Source: Cloeon dipterum (taxonomy: Eukaryota; Arthropoda; Insecta; Ephemeroptera; Baetidae). From it: a DNA stretch of 64,000 nt. The notes beneath the pieces are model-generated. The model made no database searches and was not told the origin of the DNA. It worked only from the letters and a program-made list of their open reading frames with translations. Both the position numbers and the translations under genes were made by a program. How positions within the stretch are numbered: the stretch's first letter is position 1; every line of letters begins with the position of its first letter. The stretch spans positions 9,424,001-9,488,000 of the forward strand of contig NC_088786.1 in assembly GCF_949628265.1 (NCBI RefSeq), written 5' to 3'. Below are positions 55,232 to 64,000 of this stretch, one piece after another.

Positions 55232-58200
55232 AAGAAGAAAGCGCGTAAAACGATTCGGTATAGATTGTGTCCGCGCACGCTTGTGTCCGGCGGCGAGACG
55301 AGAGCTGAGGGCCTATTTCGGTTGGCCACCCCGCTGATTAGCATTCGCCCGCTAAAAATTATAATCGGCCGGTCGGTGCGGCGGCCGATCCGAATGAATT
55401 TACAATGCGCGCACGAATAATGAATAAGAATGGGCCCGATTGTCATCAAACACTGACACCACCACACCAGCAGCAGCAGCAGCACACGCGGCGGCGGCGA
55501 CGGTCGCGGTCCTTTCTTCCTGGCACACAATGGGGCAACTGACCAGTCTTGAGCACTTTGCGAGCGAGCAGACTGCGTTCCGGCCACTGCTCAGCTACAT
55601 ATAGGGCAGCGCACCGAGCCACTTGGCATGCATTATGCACCGCGTGCGCCGCGCGCGGGCCAGGGGAGGGGGGCACAGCCACATGCATGCACTTTGCTAC
55701 TTGCGTGCGGTGTGCACTTGAAGGTAAAAGGTTATTGGCAGGCCCCCGAATTGGGCCACGTTGCGAGAGCGAGAGAGAGCCAGAAAAGCGACCGCCTTGC
55801 GGGGTTGCTCAACCGGAGGGGCGGGAGGCGAGGGGAGCACGTGGGCCCCGGACGAACGGAGGAGCGGCCCAGCTGCTCCGGGTCCGCCCGGACACTCAAT
55901 GAAAGGCCACGAGACTTCGAGTCGCGAGAGGTGAGCCCGGAAATACGTGTTTGCGTGAATCTTTGGTGTTCGTCAACGTCGACAGAAGGCGCCACCGTCG
56001 ATTTCAAAGTTGTAGGCTAAAATTTAGGACCTAATATTCCTGCTAATTGTGCGTTGTGGAATGGGAAAATCTCATTTGATTTGCTGCTTATCAAAGTCGT
56101 CGTTCCTTTACCAATAGGCCAAGTTAACATTTCGTTCTAAATGTCTAAGCTTTTCCCATAGAAAAATGCACATCAGCAGGAAGATCAACCCTTAAATCAG
56201 GGCCCAAAACTTGCCAATCACCGGTGGTGCCATCTGCCAACGCCTTCAAACGCAACCGATGCACGCAAACGCAAGTGGCGCAGTAAATTCGCGAGTTTAG
56301 CGTCGGCCCGAGAACAGTGTGCTTCCTTCAGGATTATTTTAAGCAGTTGGACGAAACGGCGGCAAGATAATTAGCGGAATTAGCGGGGCAGGGGCAACGC
56401 ATAAAGGCTGCTGCTGCTGCTGCTTAGTAATGTCGCACAGCGGTGTTAAAATAAGGCCGAGACAGGACGGTGCTTTTTCGGTGAGGAAAGCACTTTCCGA
56501 GGTGCAAAGTGCTGATGCTTCGCGTTCTCGTGGTGTCGAGAGGCTCGAAAATCGAGCGAGACGGGCCGAGATTTGTTCAAATTCGCGGTCGAGAGGTCGG
56601 CGGGGTCGGCGCGATAAGCCCGAATTCTCCGATCGGCCGCGCAGCACTAGGCATTTTATTATTTCAATTCGAGTGCAATAAGAGAGAGCAAAATAGGCGG
56701 CGAACGGTGCGTTATTTGATACATATCTCGGGGCGATATCAGTGATAAGAAGGCCGACTGCTGCTGGCGCGATATCAGCGGAGCCGAGGAAAAATGTGGC
56801 CATCCTCCCACTCCGAGGAGGGCTCAATTTACAATATGGCGTTTGGGTGAATTATTGCCAAGTCATACGCGCGTGAATTAATTTGAATCCGATTTGAATG
56901 GAAAAAGCGGCGGTGGTGGCGGCAGACGTCGCGCGAGGAGGAATTATTCAAATTTGAAATCACATGACCGAACGACGGACGGCACTCACAACGCGAAGGA
57001 AGCCCATGATACAATTGTGTCGTGCGAGGAAACCTTAAGAGTAGTGAGCAGCGTCTTACAATCCCATAAGCCGCGGGGACGAAAGACAGAAATCTGCATC
57101 ACATTTTGATTGATGGCCGGTCGGCCACGGACGCAAAAGAAGGTCAGGTGGAGGCGGCTGCGACTGCGGTGGAATTTGAAAATACCTCCAGCTCGCGAGA
57201 TTCGGGGTGCGCGGACACAACGTGGGCCTTCGTCGCGGCGCGAGAAAGAAGGAGCGAAAATTGGCAGCAGCTGCTGGCGGGTCGGTGGGTTGGTTGCGGC
57301 ACACGCACTGCGGGTAGCAAGCAAGCACTATGCTCACTCAGTCAGATGACGAGGGTATATTCTCGTAGTTGGCACACGGGAAGGTATTTCTCAAAAATAA
57401 ATACGCGACAAAAAAACGCGAGAGATAGAGCCCCTGGCCAAGACCGAAAGAGTGAGAGAGATAGAGAGAAGGCCGGGCTGCGTCTGTCCGTGCGTGCGTG
57501 GGGCGCTGGAGGCGGCCGGCGGGCCGCGGGCGGCCGCGGGGACGCAGCTGGCTGGGTCGACGGCCGCCGGGACGGCTGCTGGTGCTCACTGACTTTGCGT
57601 ACGGACCCCTGGACTCGTCTGCTCGCTGCTGCTGGCACGAAAAAACCCGCAGGGAGGGGGGCACCACTCGCCGCCGCCGCCGCCGCGGCACACTCACACA
57701 AGAAGCAGCTAATCTCATTAGCAGCGAAAGAGGGGCACGCTCGGTGACAAAACCGGCCGCCACGTGACCCGCCTGAGCCGTCCGAAATTTCGGGCCGTCC
57801 GCGTCCAGGGGCCCCGACGCGCCACCGCCAGGCCCACGTCCGTCCGTCCGCCCCCGACCGGCCGGCCGCGGGCATTAATCTCTCCGGAAAAGGCCGTCGA
57901 CCGACCGGCCGGCCGGCAGGCGCTGCAGTCATCTGAGCCGGCTGGCCTGCCTGCCAGGCCGGCTCCCCTGCTAATGCATTTTTAGCCTGCATGCGACGGG
58001 TTTCTTTCTCACTCGCCGTGCAACCAGGCTAATTTAATAATTGGCCGAAAATGTGCAGGCACGGGGGAAGCCCTCCAACCACGCGGGTGCATTATTATTT
58101 TCTCACACATCCAGGCTAGTGCCCTTCCAAGTGCAAAAATTGTTTCACTCGACCCACTTTCCGTGTCGAATTTTCCCCCCCAACAATTGAATTATTCATT

Positions 58201-59952
58201 CGATCCGCGACGTGCGGTGTATAGATCGATTGCGAAGACTGCTTGTTCATACATTCTGGAGTTGTCTTACGAAAATAGTGCGCGCGAAACAACAGACAGG
58301 AGAGTAATTAAATCGCACACACGCGGACGTGATGATTCCATCTAGCGAAGAACTGAGATACCACCAGCTGTGTTCACTGATTATTTCGAGACAGAGAGCA
58401 CAGGGTGGCTCCCTGTTCTGCGCGAGCTTTGCTTCGGTCGCTCGCCGGCGTCTTCCCTACAGCGCTACTTCCCGGAAAATTTATCGGTAGCGCGAACACA
58501 CATGCGAGACGCATAAATATCGCACGAGATTGCGTCTGAAAAAGTACGACGGCTTCAGCCGTTTGCGTTTTTCTTGTCGGGCGATTTATTCTATCGCGGT
58601 GAGAAGACAGTCTGGGTAAAAATGTGTCTATTTTCATTTTCTACCGGAATTTTCTCTCTGAATTTAAGAGGAATGATATTGTTGATAAGATTGATAGTGC
58701 AAAGCCTTGAATTAATGGTTGTATGCTAACCCTTTAGGATCGAGTTTAAGCAAGCCCAAAATTTACAAAGAAAAATCAAAGTGCTTTTGAATGACGAGAA
58801 ATTTCTCCCTACTTGCAATCTGGTTTTATTTCATTACAAAGAGTTTCCCAAAAAGTGGCAAGCACCGCCGTATAGATCTTAAAAAGGGAAATCAAAATTT
58901 GGTGAAATTAGTGATTAAATTTTCTTTGATCTAATTCCATCCATCAAAAGCCTCCAATGAAACCAAAATTAAATCCCGTTTCATATGTAATTTAAAAATT
59001 GCTGTGGAAACGATTTTCCCGAAAATTTACACTGCTTCCTGAACCAAAAAAATCCATAGAATAATTTATTACAGGTAAATTAATATCCCGGATTCAGCAG
59101 TATCATCCCTCTTAGGCGTATTTTAGAAAAAGAGCAAACGCGGCATTTGTACCGAGACTGCTTCTCGCGCGCGGAACGGATTCTACTCCGTCCGCTGAAT
59201 GCGAGGGTAGGCAACACGCTGCACTTACCTGCTCAACGGACAGTCTACGCTGCAGGAGCTCGGCGAACGGAGTGATGAGCGGCCGCGCTGGAGTCTGGCG
59301 ACTGCCGCCGGCAGGCCCAATCTCTCTGATTCAGGGGAAAAAACCCGGCCGGCGGCTCCTTTCGGAGCTTGAATGAATCACCCGGCAACCCCAGACTACT
59401 CGCCACGGCGTGGCTCATCTTGCAGATAATAAATTTTATCAAAAGGCAAGGCTATTACAGTGGCAATGAGGCGGAGGCCTCGCGTAACGAGCTTTTTAAA
59501 CTTCCCTCCCGGTTGCTCTTTTTGCGCAGGAAATTAGCTTTGCAAATGGTCGCATTTTCTGGAGGTTGCGGCTCGACCACGCCGTGGGAATAATTTGTTC
59601 TGCTATTTGCACAAGAATGGAAAGACGTGACGTAAAAAAATTAATTTAAAATGCCTTTCACTTGACTCTACACAACTTAAAAACTTCAATCAATCATCCC
59701 AGCTGCAGTGAAAGTTTTTTTAAAGTGAAATCCGACGGTCAGGTACTTACAGTCTGTTTGAAGACTCGAGCAAATCCTTGTCCTTGTCCCTCTCCTTGGA
59801 CTCGTTCATCAGGCGGTAGATCTTGCCGAAGACCACGTACTCGAAGCTGTCCGCCCTGGAGGGCTCGTTCTCCGCCAGGGGGTTGTACTCGCCCGTGTCG
59901 GCGTAGCCATCCTCACGCAGTGTTGTCGCCAACACCAGTCGGAATTTGTCAC
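46987..59952 (-). CDS. POLR2H: RNA polymerase subunit RPB8 (POLR2H), last two coding exons
   Basis: Exon 59751-59952 encodes [16 protein letters not shown], then [20 protein letters not shown] and VFGKIYRL. Exon 46987-47104 encodes [19 protein letters not shown], then [19 protein letters not shown] and a TAA. Together these cover about two thirds of RPB8 (family about 150 aa), a beta-barrel subunit shared by RNA polymerases I, II and III in the nucleus. The splice CT|G rebuilds RLSAYVSF exactly as in other species. The exon at 59952 starts in phase 1, so a preceding exon with the N-terminus must lie upstream; I find no match up to 64000. The linker [18 protein letters not shown] is longer and more charged than the equivalent human loop. 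The intron is 12.6 kb, extreme for this gene. A minus-strand polyA signal lies near 46874. Confidence 0.95.
48811..48873. other. hairpin with 11 bp stem and B-box-like loop
   Basis: GGGCGGCAGTGT (48811-48822) faces ACACTGCCACCC (48862-48873), giving 11 pairs with one mismatch. The loop contains CGGGTTCGAGTGC, similar to a Pol III B-box. I see no matching A-box, and no clover-leaf can be built, so it is not a tRNA gene. Confidence 0.5.
54967..54989. repeat. GA microsatellite
   Basis: Short impure GA tract (GAGAGAAAGAGAGAGAGAGA), the first of three in this region. Confidence 0.9.
55186..55231. repeat. GA microsatellite
   Basis: About 40 bases of GATAGAGAGAAG followed by uninterrupted GA, then AAGAAG. 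It sits at the left edge of the largest GC-rich island. GA tracts can bind GAGA-type factors in insects. Confidence 0.95.
55464..55501. repeat. CAG and GGC trinucleotide tracts
   Basis: Five CAG units followed closely by four GGC-type units, in non-coding GC-rich DNA; a CTG tract of similar size lies at 56408-56422. Confidence 0.85.
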
Positions 59953-61355
59953 CTGGGAACACACGAGAGGAGCGACTTTAGCTAAAAAGCAGTTTTGAAA
60001 TTGGAAAAGTTTGGCAAGCGCAGTGGCGGTTAGCGGAACGGAAAATGGTAATTACCACACGCCACGTCGGCGGCGTTTTTGCTCGTCTAGAAATTTATTG
60101 CATGAGGTTTGACCTGAAATCCTCTGACACGTCGTGCTGATTTCAGGCATAATTCATTTCAAGAATCCCGATAAATTCAAAAGTCATCTGAAACCATACA
60201 CGAGGAGAAGAAGCACCTCACAATGTATAATTGCGTAAGTGAACGGCGCAATAACGGACAAGATGCACGCGGTGAGAAGCCTCACACCGATCTGCCGGCA
60301 CTGCCACTGCTCCGCGCTCCGCAGCCCGAATTGCATCTTGTGCTGCGGAGCGGGCGGGCGGGCTAGCTGGCTTTGTGCTCACACCTGTCTGCGAATTCGG
60401 CGAGGCGTCGGCCGCGAATTCGCAGACGCGCGCGTCCAGCCGCTTGCATCAAAAATCGCATTGACCGTTTTCATTATTTCACCCGGTGGTGGGGGGCAAT
60501 CCAAGGCCTCGGTACTTACTCCTGAAAGCATGGCCAGCGCAATTCAAGGTCTCGGTGCACGCCGAATCACGTCTACACCGCTTAATTTTGGCGCCCAATC
60601 TCAACAGGCCCGTTTCGAGCCGAATTTATGACTCCCTCAAGAGGAAACGTAAACGACTACTGTACTATAAATTTACATCAATTTAGCCGCACGACGAGAT
60701 CAAGAATTCAAATCGGACTCTTCAATTAATTTTAAATCTTCTCGATTATTTTAATTGGCCGTTTGATGAGTGATTTTTAAGTGCCTGTTACATAAATTTA
60801 AATGCGTTCACTTCAGTGCGTCACTAATTTGGTAGCTAACCGTTAATTTCAAGAATGGCTTGCTATATTTTTAATTGGGATTTTCTTTTCTTGGTTCCGT
60901 GACACTTTGATTTTATTTCCATTTTAATTCAAAAGTCAAAGTAACCACCTTGAGAAAAATATCCGAGATTTACATAAAGAAAAGAGACTATGCATCTTTA
61001 ATTCCTTAAGAGTTTAAATTAGGGAAATTAATCTGTAGATGGATTAAATTTTTTTCCAGCATTGTACCATCCGTATTGACAGCTTCTTTAAAGCCTGTAA
61101 CCAAGTTAAATCGATCATTGGCATCGTGACAGATGGATTCGATTTTTGCCTTCATTGCAAAGCTCAATTAGCGGTGGGAACGAGGCGGTAGTGCCCTGCG
61201 ACTCGCGGCAACAGTTCCAGGTGGTTAGTTTCGGCTCGTCTAGACGCCACGCCAGGTGAATTTCGCGCACAGCAGATAGACAATGTAGTCGGTGAGAGAG
61301 TAGTTTTCTTGTACACGAACGTGCATTCGAGGCAATGAGCGAGTACATACACATA

Positions 61356-61360
<5 letters not shown>

Positions 61361-61403
<43 letters not shown>
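61361..61403. repeat. TC/GA microsatellite
   Basis: Uninterrupted run of about 21 TC units. This is the longest pure dinucleotide tract in the window. Confidence 0.97.
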
Positions 61404-61406
<3 letters not shown>

Positions 61407-62168
61407 GGGCAACCTTGAGACGCGAGGCGCACATCACTTTTTCAATAATCATCGCAGTCATTTATTTCTTGCCGTCATAATCAAATCCTGCCAGGCCCAG
61501 CACAGACGCTACAAAACGAGAATAAGTCGCTGCACATTCTTTTGGCACAACGAGCCTCAACGGCCGAGTCACGTGATTTACATTCTGCCCGTTTGTGGAA
61601 GGGGATCGTCCGTCGTCTAGACTGAAAGTGCGTGAAACTGGGCAACAGGACTAAGAAGATTGAAAGGAGAGTGTAACGATTCACGAGGGTCGAGTTTAAG
61701 TAAAAGCTTTTCAAGTACACGTTGAAGCAATAAAATGTCTCAAAGCAGCTTTATTTTAATAACGTTTTACAGGATTAAGGCAATTCATGAGCGCAGACCA
61801 ATTAACATCAAAATTAAACCCTACAAACATAAATTTAAACGAATTAATTTACAACGAAAATTAATCGAAGCTAAAAACCAGAAGATTTCATCAAAAGGTT
61901 GCGTTTTCTTTAAGCCCCGCTTTTCACTTATCTTTTTTTCAAGTTCTTTTGCCATGTAAAAAGCAATTTTAGAAATAATTCGGTCACTTGCTACAAAATT
62001 TTGGTTTTAATTTTTTCCATGCCTTTTGTTGGTAATAAAATAATATTTCCCTTTAGGAACGAGGAAAAATTGTTTAATATGCTTCAAATAAATTTAAAAA
62101 TATTCATTTATCAGGCAATGAATGGTCTCCAACTGTCCTCCGATAATGCTGCTTTATACCAGCCCGTT

Positions 62169-62600
62169 GGCTCGCATTGTTAAGGCACTCTCAGGAGTGT
62201 TAAAGCAATGTGAGGTATTTGAGCAGTTCGGAGATCTAATACTGGCTACCCAATGTCAGAGATGGCAAAAAGTGGTTAGTTTAGTGACTCGAATTGCTCA
62301 AATTGCTCGACGGGCTGGGAGGCGCACCGGCGCCGACTCGCTACTTGCTGGTTTGCACCTTTCCAGCATGCGTGATTTGGCTTCACGGGACAAATGTCTA
62401 GCGTTTCAATGCAGTCCTCGGTGCGGAGGCAAGTGGCCCTTCAGTGGGCTGGGTCCCTGTGCGGCCTGGTGCGCCCATGTTATCCGTTCGCGGTGTTATT
62501 GGGACCCGGGTTTCAGCATTCGTGCTAGTGCAGTGCGCGCCCTTCCCGGTCCTCGGACGGACAAGGATAAAAAGAGCAAAAAAAAAAAAAAAAAAAAAAA
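62169..62600 (+). mobile_element. SINE-like retroposon, longest copy, with poly-A tail
   Basis: About 430 bases beginning GGCTCGCATTGTTAAGGCAC, which resembles a tRNA A-box region (TGGCTCxxxxGTTAAGGC), with AGCAGTTCGGAGATC, a weak B-box candidate, some 50 bases on. The core (GACTCGAATTGCTC, GGGAGGCGCACCGGCGCC) matches the copies at 20.7 and 26.3 kb. The tail (GTGCGCGCCCTTCCCGGTCC ... GGATAAAAAGAGC) matches 2159-2211. It ends in about 22 A. Head, core, tail and poly-A fit a tRNA-derived SINE, but the family is not recognised and no target-site duplication is obvious. Confidence 0.75.
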
Positions 62601-64000
62601 TAAAACAAATTTACGGAATGCTGCTTCGGATTTCAGGAGAATTGTTTCTGATGGATTTATCTACGAGTAAATAAAAACTGTCGTCGGCTTTACAGTTCAG
62701 ACGAACACAATCAAGCGTTTTATTACAGAACGAAAGACAAGGCACGCGAAGACGTCGTTTTTTTCTTGTTATTTGACGTAACGAATCCAATCGGGAGTAA
62801 ATATTTCGTCCTAATCACAGCCATTATTAGCAAACAAGGAGTGATCCTCCGTGCTGCAGAATATAAAACAAAGCCCGCGGCGATAAGGCAATTTGGGCGT
62901 TGGACAATATTGAGCAAACTCGCGTGCACGAGGAGATAAGGCGGCGCAATCATCTGATCGACGCTCTTATCAGTCGGGAACAAGTACGCAGCGGTTTTCG
63001 CTTTCACAAATGCCCAGAAATGCGAGAGAGCAAGCTAGAGCATAGGAGCAAAAAGTTACGAGCCGAGGCAGTCGGTTCGCCAAACACAATTAAGGCCAAT
63101 AAAATAATTTAAAGGGGCGGAGGGTCCTTTCAGGCGCCCAAGGGCGGATTCTCCCGAGTAATTGAATCCATAAATACCTGCTGCCGTATTTTGCTTGTCC
63201 GTGTATTTCATTCGTGGCGGCACGGCGCCAGCAGAGTGAGTTCAGTTCGGCTTTGACAAGCTTTTTCTCTGTTTTATGGCGCACGCAGCGGGCACCCGGT
63301 CCCGTAATTACATATACGTTGTATTATGACGTCTGCGACACACACACGCTCACAAAGTTTATGCCTCCGCCACCGCAAAAAGCTATGTTCTTAGCCTGCA
63401 AGTTTTCTCGGTACTCGCCGGAAGAGAGAAATAAAAAAAGAAAATACTACATTTTGACGAAAATGTACTCCACACGTTGAAACTTTAGAAGCTCCACTCG
63501 ACACTCAGAGGTCTTTGCTATCTTATGAAGACAAAAAATTATTTTGAAACTCTAGGAGCCACCAAAATTTAGAATACATTAAAAGGATATTCAAGTCAAT
63601 ACAAAATAATGCTTTTAAAAAAAGAGTTGGAATCGTTGACATAGGCGAACAATAGCAGGACAGACAAAGCTAGTCATAAATTGATTTTAGCCAGCAAAGG
63701 AAATTACTATAACCAGCCCAACAATCGAAGTAAAAGTTGGCGCTCCCTGGCCTTTGACAGCCTGAAAATTTTTAAGTTTTTACAGGATTTTTTTTCGACG
63801 CCAAATTCTTGGACTAAACTGCAGTTCAATATTGGATTGCAAGGTCGCCCTGCGATGAACTTTGGGTGGTGATCGGCAGGAATCGATGCCGCAAAGGCAT
63901 TAACACGCGTGCATAATGGACGTGTATCAAGATAACCCGAGTTTACGACCCTCTGAATTGACACACACACCACCGCCGCTGCCGCCGCCGCCGCCGCCAG

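Larger units (their letters stand above)
47105..59750 (-). other. 12.6 kb RPB8 intron with GC-rich islands
   Basis: AT-rich stretches alternate with GC-rich islands at about 47370-47750, 48770-49200, 50500-50780, 51500-52700, 53950-58100 and 59150-59600. Many open frames exist in the GC-rich parts on both strands, but they are compositional (poly-Arg/Pro/Ala) and match no family. Islands near 57500-58000 contain palindromic GGCCGGCCGG runs and homeodomain-type TAATT clusters near 58030. Two candidate unexplained exons are listed in the findings. Confidence 0.6.
59953..64000 (-). other. RPB8 upstream intron to window edge, no coding exon recognised
   Basis: Contains a GC-rich patch (60240-60640), a long TC microsatellite, a full SINE-like repeat (62169-62600) and a CCG tract at the right edge (63972-63999). 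The missing RPB8 N-terminal exon was looked for on the minus strand and not found here. Confidence 0.6.

Noticed and set aside
55177..55587. Open frame with a Leu-Ser repeat on the minus strand
   Set aside because: It is the translation of the GA microsatellite and the adjoining GC-rich DNA.
57106..57992. Long overlapping open frames on both strands (213 and 216 codons) in the GC-rich block
   Set aside because: Both strands are open at once, composition is Arg/Pro/Ala/Gly-rich and no motif is seen. This is what GC-rich DNA with few stop codons produces.
60520..60700. Donor-like GGA|GTAAGTACC on the minus strand as the missing RPB8 first exon
   Set aside because: The sequence before it does not encode the conserved RPB8 N-terminus, and its phase does not fit the exon starting at 59952.
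62122..62670. 182-codon open frame on the plus strand, the longest on the right side
   Set aside because: It runs through the SINE-like repeat and its poly-A tail (poly-Lys in translation), with no family similarity and no splice context.

Overview
The window is nuclear DNA from an animal, most likely an arthropod and probably an insect. Genes are split by many short AT-rich introns with GT-AG borders. They encode metazoan housekeeping proteins (beta-tubulin, ATM kinase, TPX2, a PPM/PP2C phosphatase, DMAC2, GNPAT, RNA polymerase subunit RPB8), and the RPB8 piece reads like arthropod sequence. I cannot name the species. No bacterial, viral or CRISPR feature is visible. Layout, left to right: the 3' two thirds of a divergent beta-tubulin (+, 101-1357); complete ATM (+, 2871-14602, 19 coding exons, 2885 aa); three tandem magnesium-dependent phosphatase-1 genes (-, 14805-17798), the two nearest ATM being a recent 1.2 kb duplication; complete TPX2 (-, 18532-23162, 11 coding exons, 682 aa); a PPM1A/B-type phosphatase (+, 25567-30437, 417 aa); DMAC2 (-, 31547-32538, 284 aa); GNPAT (+, 33938-46506, 14 coding exons, 730 aa); and the last two coding exons of RPB8/POLR2H (-, 46987-47104 and 59751-59952), split by a 12.6 kb intron. 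The first RPB8 exon lies beyond the right edge. Gene order is strongly paired. ATM and the MDP-1 cluster converge with touching 3' ends, TPX2 and the phosphatase diverge from a shared promoter region, the phosphatase and DMAC2 converge, DMAC2 and GNPAT diverge, and GNPAT and RPB8 converge. The genes do not form one pathway, although ATM, TPX2 and tubulin all belong to cell-cycle and spindle biology. Accessory DNA includes a perfect 230 bp inverted repeat in a TPX2 intron, four copies of a SINE-like repeat (about 2.2, 20.7, 26.3 and 62.4 kb), a probable solo LTR in the last long ATM intron, and GA/TC microsatellites. The right third (47-64 kb) is a gene-poor stretch of the RPB8 locus carrying several GC-rich islands with no recognisable coding content. 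It is the least explained part of the window.
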